Program-made: the position numbers and the translations under genes
Shown here: positions 23,313-31,368 of the stretch, one piece after another
Position numbering within the stretch: the stretch's first letter is position 1
Layout of the letters: every line of letters starts with the position of its first letter
NCBI RefSeq assembly: GCF_013415905.1
Contig: NZ_CP058909.1
Location: forward strand, 1,426,001 to 1,490,000
Reading direction: 5' to 3'
Source of the DNA: Halosimplex pelagicum
Lineage (GTDB): Archaea > Halobacteriota > Halobacteria > Halobacteriales > Haloarculaceae
Length of the DNA stretch: 64,000 bases
The notes under the pieces: generated by a model
Told to the model about the DNA's origin: nothing
The model's database searches: none
Seen by the model: only the letters and a program-made list of their open reading frames with translations

Positions 23313-25063
23313 GGCTGGGTCCCGGTCGCGGGCAGGTCGGTCGGGTCGAAGCGGTCGTCGCGGATCGCCTCGACGACCGGCTCGGGGTCGCGCATGAACC
23401 CGCGGATCGTCCGGGTGACGGCCTCGTAGTCCGTCGTGTCGGTCTCGACGAGGTGTTCGAGCACCTCGCGGCGCCGACCGAGCGCGCGGTCGAGGCGTTC
23501 GTCACTCCACCCGCGCTCGCGGGCGATGTCGTCGAGCAGCGTCGACTCGCCGACCCGCTCGATGGCGTCGGTCGCGGCGTCGTGTTCGAAGACGGTGCTG
23601 GTCGACAGGCCGGTCTCGGAGCCGTCGCGGTCGAGTTCGGCCAGCCGACGGTTACGCCTGACGCGTTTCTCCCCTTGCTGGACCTGCTGCTGGATCGCGA
23701 CGAGGTCGAGGTTCGCGATCATCCCCGGCGGGACGTTCAGCGGCTCGTTCTCCAGGCGGCTGAGCATGCCGCCGATCGTGTCGGCGTGGAACGTGGTGTA
23801 GGCGGTGTGGCCGGTCGCGATCGACTGGAAGAACGTGTGTGCCACGTCGCTCTCCGTGCGGATCTCGCCGACGACGAGGAACTCCGGCCGCTGGCGCAGC
23901 GCCGACTGCAACAGGTCGAACATGTCGACGGCCCCGCGCTCGGCGGCGTTGACCGCCTCCCTGGTGACGCTCTGGATCCAGTTGTCGTGGGGCAGCGTGA
24001 TCTCCGGGGTGTCCTCGATGGAGACGACCTTGCTGTCGGGCGGGATGAACAGCGAGAGGGCGTTGAGCGTCGTCGTCTTCCCGGAGCCGGTGCCGCCGGC
24101 GACCAGCAGCGACTGGCGGTTCTCGACGGCCAGCCAGAGATACGCCATCTGGGCCAGCGAGAAGGTGTTCCACTCGATCAGGTCGATTGGGGTGAACGGG
24201 ACCTCGGCGAACTTGCGGATGGTGAAGTTCGACCCGCGGGTGGTTACCTCGCCGCCCAGCGTCAGCTGGACGCGCGAGCCGTCGGGCAGTCGCGCGTCGA
24301 CCAGCGGGTCGGCGACCGAGAGGTGCTTGCCCGCCCGCTGGGCGAGGCGGACGACGTAGGCGTTGAGCCGCTCGTCTTCGAAGGCCAGGTTCGTCCGCAG
24401 GTCGCGGTACTCGTGGTGGTAGACGAACAGCGGCGTGTCCGCACCGTCACAGGAGATGTCCTCGATGCGACCGTCGCGCATCACGGGGTCGACCTTGCCG
24501 TAGCCGACCACGTCCCGGCGGAGGTAGTAGGCCACCTGTTCGAGCGTCCCGTCGGCGACGGTCGCGGCGTGGTCGGCCATCACCCGCGGGAGCTCCTCGT
24601 CGAGCACGGTCGCCCGGTCGGCCTCCTCGTCGATGTCGCGGTACATCAGGTCGCTCCGGAGCACCCGGATCAGGTCCTCGCGGACGTACTCCTCGAACTC
24701 GTCTAAGGCCGGTTCGACGACGTGATAGCGGTAGCTGTTGGTCGAGTCGTCGTAGAGGACGGTCACGTAGGCGAACGGCTGGGCCACCCAGTGGCGCTCG
24801 CACTCGGCGTAGTCGTCGAGGTAGTCGAAGTCGAAAAAGGAGGTGTCGATGTACTCGTCGGTGGGACGGCCGGCGACCGTCTCGCCCTCGTGGGCGTCGA
24901 ACCAGGCCCGCACGTCGTCGAGCACCGCCGTCTCGACCGCCTCGCGGGCGTTCCCGGTCGTCGGCGCGGCGTCGCTCGCGCTCCCGGCGAGGCCGTCGGC
25001 GGCCGCCGCTCGGTCGGCCCCGGCGTCGGTCTCGCCCGCGTCGCTGTGTGGGTCGTCGGACAT
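23309..25063 (-). CDS. Type IV pilus assembly ATPase (PilB/TadA/VirB11 family)
   Basis: 584-residue secretion ATPase. An N-terminal acidic region (about 1-60) is followed by the helical N-domain with EADRATVLDEELPRVMADHA and GYGKVDPVMRDGRIEDISCD, the usual lead-in to the catalytic core. Core motifs are Walker A VAGGTGSGKTTTLNAL, the Asp box VVSIEDTPEITLPHDNWIQS, Walker B/Asp-Glu VVGEIRTESD, and the His box TGHTAYTTFHADT. It drives pilus or pseudopilus extension from the cytoplasm. It is the first gene of a three-gene operon. A TATA-like TTTTATC (minus strand, 25098-25104) lies about 35-41 bases before the ATG. Confidence 0.95.
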   Translation of the reverse strand: MSDDPHSDAGETDAGADRAAAADGLAGSASDAAPTTGNAREAVETAVLDDVRAWFDAHEGETVAGRPTDEYIDTSFFDFDYLDDYAECERHWVAQPFAYVTVLYDDSTNSYRYHVVEPALDEFEEYVREDLIRVLRSDLMYRDIDEEADRATVLDEELPRVMADHAATVADGTLEQVAYYLRRDVVGYGKVDPVMRDGRIEDISCDGADTPLFVYHHEYRDLRTNLAFEDERLNAYVVRLAQRAGKHLSVADPLVDARLPDGSRVQLTLGGEVTTRGSNFTIRKFAEVPFTPIDLIEWNTFSLAQMAYLWLAVENRQSLLVAGGTGSGKTTTLNALSLFIPPDSKVVSIEDTPEITLPHDNWIQSVTREAVNAAERGAVDMFDLLQSALRQRPEFLVVGEIRTESDVAHTFFQSIATGHTAYTTFHADTIGGMLSRLENEPLNVPPGMIANLDLVAIQQQVQQGEKRVRRNRRLAELDRDGSETGLSTSTVFEHDAATDAIERVGESTLLDDIARERGWSDERLDRALGRRREVLEHLVETDTTDYEAVTRTIRGFMRDPEPVVEAIRDDRFDPTDLPATGTQP

Positions 25064-25244
25064 CCGTCGGGATACCCCACCGTGGGACGCTCGAATGATA
25101 AAACCCGCCGACAGCCGCGGGGCATCCGGCGCCTACCGGGAGGGTCGCTTCCCACCGCTCACACCGCGGACGACCCGTCTCCGCGCCACCGTCGAACCGA
25201 CGACCGGCGGGGATTCGAACGCGCGACGCCGGGCGCGAGCGGGC

Positions 25245-26801
25245 TCAGCAGGGGTAGATACGGACGTTCTTGAGGTTCATCTCGTCGGCCGTCGTCCAGA
25301 TGTCGAGCTCCCACTTGGTCTTGACGTCCGCTCGCCCCGTGTCACAGCGCGGGACGCCCACCGGGCAGTACACCGTCTCCCAGTTCGGACCGACGGCAAA
25401 ACTCGTCTCGGCGCGCGGGAAGTCGTCGAAGGAGTCAACGCGGACGGTCACGTCCCTGACGTTGTCCCGAACGCGCGCGTCGAACTGGACCATCATCGTC
25501 GTGAACTGGGGGTTCAGCTGGATGTCCCGGGTCCGCAGCCCGCCGAACACCTCCTCGCCGGTCGAGGAACCGATCGTCCAGTAGGGCCTGGCCCGGGCGT
25601 TGTCGACGACGGGCGCGTTCCCCATCGGAAGCCAGAAGCTGTCCTCGAACTCGTCGAACTTCGGCGAGGACTCCTGGACGATGTCGCCCTCCGGGAGCGA
25701 CCACGGGATGAGCAGCCCGCCGGTCGACGAGGCGACGTGCAGGTCGCCCGCGTCCCGTTTGGCGACCAGGTAGTCGAATATCTCCTCGACGCGCGGCCAG
25801 TCCTCGACCTTGTGGCTGTGGAAGAACAGCCGCAGGCGACCCTTCGGCCGCTCGATCAGGCGGTCGATCATCTCCTTGGCCTCGTCGGCGGTGTTCTGGT
25901 CGGGCCGCTCGATCATGGCCGAGCTCTGGCCGTGCTTGGCCGTCGTCGCGGTCGCGGTGTAGTCCGCGCCGTTGGTCGCCCAGCCGTGGCCGGAGGCGGC
26001 GAACAGCGACCGGACGGCGTAGAACTGCGCCTCGTCGAGTTCGCCCATGTTCAGGCCGCGCCCCTGCCTCGGCTGGAGATGCGTCACCGGGAACCCCTTC
26101 GCTTCGAGGTCGCGCTTCTGTTCGTGGACGATCCGCAGCAGGTCCGCCATGGTCTCGACGCCGTCGCTCTCGTTGCCCGGCTCGGTCAGCCGGCCGCCGT
26201 CGTCGACGGTCCCGCTGCCGGTGTAGAGGCCGACCTCGCAGCCGTGCAACAGCATCTCCTCGAGCTGCTCGGTATCGATGAGCTGCTCGGCGCCGTCCTT
26301 CTCGAGCCGCGCCGGCGTCGCGCCCATCATCCAGGGGAGGCCTCGTTCCTTCATCCGCGGGTACAGCTCCTCGTACTCGGCGCTGTGGCTCCCCTCGCTG
26401 TGTATCATGACGACCGGCGTCTCGCGGGTCGGGTACGTGGCGATGTGTTCGGGCATCGCCATCGGCCTGCTCGGCGGCGCCGGACTCGAGATGCGACCGG
26501 CCGCGCGCTCGTCGAGCGAGCAGCCGTGGACGTACCCCTGGGTGGAGCGGACCTGGCTGGCGTTGATCCGGTCGGCTTCCCGCGTCGCCGCGGTCCAGGA
26601 GTCGCCGTCGCCGTCGTACACCGCACCGGTGTCCGTCGCGACGAAGGTCGCGGCCTCGTGGGGCGTGTACGTCCCGAGGTTCGCCTCCTCGTCCCTGACG
26701 ACCAGGCGCTCCTCGATCGTCCCCATGTCCGGCGAGTGCGTCCAGTCCGTCTCGCCCGGCTCGTACTGGTGGAGGTCGTGGTTGGGTGTGCGTTCGACCA
26801 T
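25245..26801 (-). CDS. Polysaccharide deacetylase-like protein, unknown specificity
   Basis: 518 residues. The N-terminal 70 residues (EERLVVRDEEANLGTYTPHE, AVYDGDGDSW) resemble the short repeat seen before tail-fibre or pectate-lyase-like domains. The middle part looks like a TIM-type polysaccharide deacetylase/glycosidase fold: IATYPTRETPVVMIHSEGSHSAEYEELYP, then GCEVGLYTGSG, LRLFFHSH and ASSTGGLLIPWS. Metal-ligand candidates are His and Asp in these segments, but no standard D-H-H triad is obvious. A beta-sandwich tail with three Cys ends the protein (the last residue is Cys). There is no signal peptide of its own. It follows the small Tat protein gene by 4 bases, so the two are probably co-transcribed. 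I could not assign a reaction. Confidence 0.55.
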   Translation of the reverse strand: MVERTPNHDLHQYEPGETDWTHSPDMGTIEERLVVRDEEANLGTYTPHEAATFVATDTGAVYDGDGDSWTAATREADRINASQVRSTQGYVHGCSLDERAAGRISSPAPPSRPMAMPEHIATYPTRETPVVMIHSEGSHSAEYEELYPRMKERGLPWMMGATPARLEKDGAEQLIDTEQLEEMLLHGCEVGLYTGSGTVDDGGRLTEPGNESDGVETMADLLRIVHEQKRDLEAKGFPVTHLQPRQGRGLNMGELDEAQFYAVRSLFAASGHGWATNGADYTATATTAKHGQSSAMIERPDQNTADEAKEMIDRLIERPKGRLRLFFHSHKVEDWPRVEEIFDYLVAKRDAGDLHVASSTGGLLIPWSLPEGDIVQESSPKFDEFEDSFWLPMGNAPVVDNARARPYWTIGSSTGEEVFGGLRTRDIQLNPQFTTMMVQFDARVRDNVRDVTVRVDSFDDFPRAETSFAVGPNWETVYCPVGVPRCDTGRADVKTKWELDIWTTADEMNLKNVRIYPC

Positions 26802-26805
26802 CGGA

Positions 26806-27081
26806 TCACTCCCCGGGGCTCCCGTAGGTCGCGGCGCCGTAGCCGGGCCGACCGTCCGTCCGCTCGCTCCCGGCGGCGCCGGACGAGTCGGCGTCCGCTC
26901 GCGTTCCGGGCCCGCGCACGCCGTCCGGCCCGCCGGCCGGAACGGCGCCGTAGCCGGCCTTCGCCGGTCGTCGCTCGCGTCCGTTCGGTCGCCGTCCGTC
27001 GGCGCGTGATACCACCGCTCCCAGGGGAGCCCCGATAGCCACCCTGACCAAGTCGCGTCGTGATAGTTGCAAGGTGTTCAC
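26806..27081 (-). CDS. Small Tat-signal protein, unknown function
   Basis: 91 residues from a GTG at 27081. The N-terminus SRRDLVRVAIGAPLGAVV has a twin-Arg motif and a short hydrophobic stretch, then the rest is hydrophilic and low-complexity, rich in Gly, Arg, Asp and Pro, with GYGA occurring twice. A TATA-like GATAACT on the minus strand (about 27111-27117) lies about 30-36 bases before the GTG, so a leaderless message is plausible. Possibly a truncated or partner peptide for the deacetylase-like protein encoded 4 bases downstream. Because the body is compositionally biased it may also be a chance frame, though the promoter and Tat motif argue for a gene. Confidence 0.45.
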   Translation of the reverse strand: MNTLQLSRRDLVRVAIGAPLGAVVSRADGRRPNGRERRPAKAGYGAVPAGGPDGVRGPGTRADADSSGAAGSERTDGRPGYGAATYGSPGE

Positions 27082-27284
27082 CCACCGGGGCGATCCCCTG
27101 TGGGGAAATTAGTTATCAGTCGTATTCCCCCCGTCTAGGCGCCGTATAACTCCGGTATCGGGCCGTGCCACCGCCCGCACTCGGGCGTCCATCGGCGTGT
27201 CCGGTCCGGCCGGAGGCGTTCGACGGACGTGTTTCTCGGGCTGAAATAGATTCATAAGCGCGACTCTCCCAGCTTCTCGGAACG

Positions 27285-28802
27285 ATGAGCGAGCGTATCG
27301 AGGACGTGACCGTGGTCGGCGGCGGGGACTCGGGGCTGCTCGCAGCGCTGGCGCTGGCGCGGACGAACCCCGGGCTGGACGTGTCGGTCGTCGACGACTT
27401 CGACCGGCCGATCCCGCAGGTCGGCAAGAGCACCTTCCTGGCCATCCAGCAGATCCTCCACGACTCGCTGGGTATCGACGAACAGCAGTTCGTCGCGGCG
27501 GTCAAGCCGGTCTGGAAGGCGTCGGTGTACTTCCGCGACTGGTGCGGCTGCGAGCCGTTCCACTACCCCTTCGACCAGAGCCGGAAGTTCCCGAACCCCG
27601 AAGAGCGCGACACCGGCGAGGCGTACTACTTCTACTACGCGGAGCTCGCCGACAGCGACGACCACCTGTCGAAGTGTGAGCAGCTGGTCGCCCAGGGGAA
27701 ATCGCCGTGGTACTTCGAGCCCAGCGAGGGCGGCGCCTGCAAGTACGAGAACGTCGCCTACCACCTCGACACCGAGCGGTTCAACGGCTTCCTGCGCGAT
27801 CTGTGTCTCGACCGCGGCATCGCGCTGGTCGACGACGAGATCGTCACCGTCGACACCGACGGCGACCGGATCCGGCGACTGCGCGGTCGCGACCGGGCCT
27901 ACGAAGCCGACCTGTACGTCGACGCGTCGGGCTTCTCCCGCGTCCTCAGGAGCGAACAGGACGCGGCGTTCCGCGAGTTCGACCTGCCGCTGGACGCGGC
28001 GCTGAACGCCCGCTCGGAGATCGACCTGGCCGAGGTGGTGCCGGCGACGGTCATCGACACGGGCGACGCCGGCTGGTTCTGGCAGATCGACACCTACGAC
28101 AGCCGCGACCGCGGGTACGTCTACGCCTCCGAGTACGTGTCAGAGGCCGAGGCCCGCGCGGAGTTCGTCGACCACTGCGAGGGGATCGACGCCGACGACG
28201 TGGTGAACTACGAGTTCACTTCGGGCTATCACGAGCGGCCGTGGATCGAGAACTGCGTCGCGGTCGGCAACGCCGAGGGGTTCGTCGAGCCGCTGCAGTC
28301 GACGGGGCTGACCGCCAACGCGAAGGCGTCGGTGACGCTCGCGACGCTGCTGTCGGGCCACGGGTGCGTGGCGACCGACGCCGTCCGCGAGCGGTACAAC
28401 GCCTGGGTCGGGCGGACCTGGGAGTCGATTTACGACTTCGTCAGCGTCCACTACGCCTTCGCCGACGGCGACACCGAGTTCTGGGAGTCGGTGCGGGACA
28501 TCGATCTCAGCCCGCGCGTCGAGTTGCTCCTCGCGGACTTCGACCGCAACGGCTTCGACGCGCACGTCGACCCGACGATGGGTCACAGCGACGTCGACGA
28601 GCCGCTCTTCTTCCAGCCGCTCGACTTCTACGCGCTGATACACAACATGGGCGCCACCTCCGAGTTCTACGAGACCCACGACTTCGAGATCGGCGACGAG
28701 ACGCGCCGCGCGGTCGACCGCAACTACGGGTCGATCCGCGACGACGTGGCCGACCACTACGACCACCGCGAGTTCTACCACGGCGCGCTCGGCCAGCACT
28801 GA
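27285..28802 (+). CDS. Flavin-dependent halogenase family protein
   Basis: 505-residue protein of the tryptophan-halogenase (PF04820-type) FAD monooxygenase fold. The FAD motif is VVGGGDSGLLAALA (residues 10-23). WKASVYF places a Lys at 78, aligning with the catalytic Lys79 of PrnA. The halogenase signature W-x-W-x-I is present as W264-F-W266-Q-I268, without the following Pro. The second catalytic residue of tryptophan halogenases, the Glu of PLES, is Gln338 here (PLQST). So it is a halogenase relative that may act on another substrate or hydroxylate instead. The TATA-like ATTCATAAG (27250-27258) lies about 30 bases before the ATG at 27285. Single-gene unit with no flavin reductase beside it. 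Confidence 0.8.
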   Translation: MSERIEDVTVVGGGDSGLLAALALARTNPGLDVSVVDDFDRPIPQVGKSTFLAIQQILHDSLGIDEQQFVAAVKPVWKASVYFRDWCGCEPFHYPFDQSRKFPNPEERDTGEAYYFYYAELADSDDHLSKCEQLVAQGKSPWYFEPSEGGACKYENVAYHLDTERFNGFLRDLCLDRGIALVDDEIVTVDTDGDRIRRLRGRDRAYEADLYVDASGFSRVLRSEQDAAFREFDLPLDAALNARSEIDLAEVVPATVIDTGDAGWFWQIDTYDSRDRGYVYASEYVSEAEARAEFVDHCEGIDADDVVNYEFTSGYHERPWIENCVAVGNAEGFVEPLQSTGLTANAKASVTLATLLSGHGCVATDAVRERYNAWVGRTWESIYDFVSVHYAFADGDTEFWESVRDIDLSPRVELLLADFDRNGFDAHVDPTMGHSDVDEPLFFQPLDFYALIHNMGATSEFYETHDFEIGDETRRAVDRNYGSIRDDVADHYDHREFYHGALGQH

Positions 28803-28870
28803 GGCCGCCCGTCCGCCGCATCCGCCGCGTCCGCCCGTCCGCCGCATCCGTCGCATCCGCCCGTCGCCCG

Positions 28871-31114
28871 TCAGTCGACGACGACCGTCCCCCGCGCCCG
28901 CTCGTCCCGCGAGGAGCGACCGACGACCACGCCGTACTCGCCGGGGTCGACCGTCCAGCCCGCCCGCGAATCGTAGCGGGCGAGCGCCCGCCGCGGGACC
29001 GTCAGTGAGACGGTCCGCCGCTCGCCGCCGTCGATCGCGACCGATTCGAAGGCCGCGAGTTCGCGCTCGGGGCGGGCGACTCCCTCCGGCGCCGCCGGGG
29101 GTTCGACGTACGCCTGGACGACCTCCCGACCGGGTCGGTCCGCGCGGTTCGCGACGGTGACGGTCGCGTCGAGGGTGGGCGCGCCGAGGCTGGTCGCGTC
29201 GAGGGCACCGGTCTCGCCGCCGTCGGCACGCTCGACCGCGAGGTCGTCGTACTCGAAGTCGGCGTAGCTCAGACCGTGCCCGAACGGGAACCGGGGGGCG
29301 ACCCCGTCGCGGTCGAACCCGCGGTAGCCGACGAAGACGCCCTCGTCGTAGTGGACGTGCTCGTCGACGCCGGGGTACCGGCGCTCGTCGCCGGCGACCG
29401 GGTAGTCGTCGAACCGGCGGCCGACCGTCACCGGGAGCCGCCCGCCGGGGTCGGCGCCGTAGAGCACGTCCGCCAGCGCCGCGCCGTCGGCCTGGCCGGG
29501 GTACCACGTCTGGACGACGGCGGCCACGTCCTCGGCCCACGGCATCTCGACGGGGCCGCTGGACCGGCAGACGACGACGGTGTCGGGGTTCGCCGCCGCG
29601 ACGGCCCGGACGAGTCGGTCCTGGCTCCCGGGGAGGGCCATCGAGTCGCGGTCCTCGCCCTCCGTCGCGCCGTCCTGGACGACGACGACCGCGACGTCGG
29701 CGGCGGCGGCCGCCTCGACCGCGGCGTCGAACTCCGGTCCCGTTCGCAGTCGCCGCCGGAGCCCCGACCCCGGCACGTCGAACATCGACGGGTTCGCCAC
29801 CCGCTTGACCCCGCGCTCGAAGGTGACGCGGGACCCGCTCGCCCGCTCACGGAGGCCCTCGACGGGACTCGCGGTCCGGGTGGGCGTGACCTCGGAACTG
29901 CCGCCGCCGCCGACCTTCGCCTCGTCGGCGTTGGGCCCGACCACGGCCAGCGAGTCGCCCTCTTCCAGCGGGAGGACGCCGTCGTCGGCCAGCAGGACGG
30001 TCCCGCGGCGGGCGACCTCCCGGGCGAGGTCGTGGTGGGCGTCCCAGTCGACGCTCGGCGCGGTGTCGCCCGACCCCCCCGACCGGGCCGACCCGCTCGA
30101 CCGCCCCCCGTCGAGCTTCCCGAATCGGTCGTACAGCCCGAGGACGCGCCGGACTTTCCGGTCGAGCGTCGCCTCGGCCACGAGCCCCTCGTCGATGGCC
30201 CGCCGCAACGGGTCGCCGAAGAAGTCGAAGGGGTAGGGGTCGGGCTGGCCGTCGTCGGCCACTCGGTCGACGAGTCGCCACAACAACGGCGGGTCCAGAT
30301 CGAGCCTCTCGGAGAGTCGAAGCCGGAGCATCGCGCGCAGCCCGCGGCTGTGTGGCGCGAACAGTTCGGCGACGGAGGCGCCGGGCATCTCCAGGTCCAG
30401 TCCGCCCTCGGCGGCCGCGACGGCGTCGTGGGTCCCCCACCAGTCGCTCGTCACTACGCCGTCGAACCCCCACTCCTCGCGGAGGACGCCGTCGAGGAGC
30501 TCGCGGTGTTCGCTCATGTAGTGGCCGTTGACGCGGTTGTAGGCGGCCATCACCGCGGACGCGTCCGCGTCGACCGCCGCGCGGAACCCCGGCAGGTAGA
30601 TCTCCCGCAGCGCCCGTTCGGAGACGACGGCGTCGACCGTGTCGCGCCGGTGTTCCTGGTTGTTCGCGACGAAGTGTTTGGCCGTCGCGCCGACGCCCCC
30701 CGTTTCGACGCCGTCGACGTACGCCGCGCCGAGGGCGCTCGTGAGTGCGGGGTCCTCGCTCAGGTACTCGAAGTTGCGGCCGCCGGTGGGGACTCGCACG
30801 ATATTGAGACCGGGCGCAAGCAGCACGTCGTGGCCCCGAGCGCGGGTCTCGGCGGCGAGCGCCTGTCCCAGGCGGCGAGCGAGGTCGGGGTCCCAGGCCG
30901 CCCCGAGCGCGACGGTCGCCGGGAACGCCGTCGCCTCGCGGTCGCGCACCCCGAGCGGCCCGTCCACGAGCCGTAGCGGCGGGATATCGAGCCGCTCGAT
31001 ACCCGGGAGGTAGCCCGTCGCGCGCCCTTCGGGGTCGGCGCGGCCGCGGACCAGTCGCAACTTCTCGTCGAGCGTCAACTCCGACAGGAGGGCGTCGATT
31101 CGAGCGTCGGTCAT
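28871..31114 (-). CDS. GH3 family beta-glucosidase/glycosidase
   Basis: 747 residues of the typical three-domain GH3 enzyme. The N-terminal TIM-barrel domain contains LSELTLDEKLRLVRG, the substrate loop around VDGPLGVR, KHF (Lys146-His147), and the nucleophile Asp224 in VVTSDWWGTH. The alpha/beta sandwich follows (VVGPNADEAKVGGGGSSEVT), and a fibronectin-III-like domain ends the protein (PGREVVQAYVEPP). It has no signal peptide, so it should act inside the cell on beta-linked oligosaccharides. The ATG at 31114 was chosen over a longer frame, because SELTLDEK is the family start. A self-complementary CGGATATCCG at 31139-31148 sits in the promoter position. Confidence 0.92.
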   Translation of the reverse strand: MTDARIDALLSELTLDEKLRLVRGRADPEGRATGYLPGIERLDIPPLRLVDGPLGVRDREATAFPATVALGAAWDPDLARRLGQALAAETRARGHDVLLAPGLNIVRVPTGGRNFEYLSEDPALTSALGAAYVDGVETGGVGATAKHFVANNQEHRRDTVDAVVSERALREIYLPGFRAAVDADASAVMAAYNRVNGHYMSEHRELLDGVLREEWGFDGVVTSDWWGTHDAVAAAEGGLDLEMPGASVAELFAPHSRGLRAMLRLRLSERLDLDPPLLWRLVDRVADDGQPDPYPFDFFGDPLRRAIDEGLVAEATLDRKVRRVLGLYDRFGKLDGGRSSGSARSGGSGDTAPSVDWDAHHDLAREVARRGTVLLADDGVLPLEEGDSLAVVGPNADEAKVGGGGSSEVTPTRTASPVEGLRERASGSRVTFERGVKRVANPSMFDVPGSGLRRRLRTGPEFDAAVEAAAAADVAVVVVQDGATEGEDRDSMALPGSQDRLVRAVAAANPDTVVVCRSSGPVEMPWAEDVAAVVQTWYPGQADGAALADVLYGADPGGRLPVTVGRRFDDYPVAGDERRYPGVDEHVHYDEGVFVGYRGFDRDGVAPRFPFGHGLSYADFEYDDLAVERADGGETGALDATSLGAPTLDATVTVANRADRPGREVVQAYVEPPAAPEGVARPERELAAFESVAIDGGERRTVSLTVPRRALARYDSRAGWTVDPGEYGVVVGRSSRDERARGTVVVD

Positions 31115-31368
31115 CTGTCGGTCGTGACGGGCGGCGTCCGGATATCCGTTGCGACGAGCGCGAGGTGCCGGTGTTCGCGCCCGGAGTCCGGTTCGCTTCG
31201 AACGGACCCACCGCTCGACTCCCACCCCGGTCCACAGTATCGCAGACCCGGCGCAACACTTACCGGACGGGGAGGCGTACCTGTCGGAACAGTAACGGCA
31301 TCCGGTCGCCCGTCGCCGGGAATCCGCCCGCCGCCGACCGGTCCTCGTCCGACGCTGTCCCCCTCTCG

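Noticed and set aside
19432..23505. 1357-codon leftward frame joining the adhesin to the upstream region
   Set aside because: The part above 21087 is antisense-free but in the wrong frame of the platform gene and lacks any domain; the pilin signal sits right after the ATG at 21087.
28803..28870. CCGCCGCATCC/CGTCCG short repeats after the halogenase gene
   Set aside because: A few copies of a GC-rich octamer without symmetry; simple-sequence slippage is enough.
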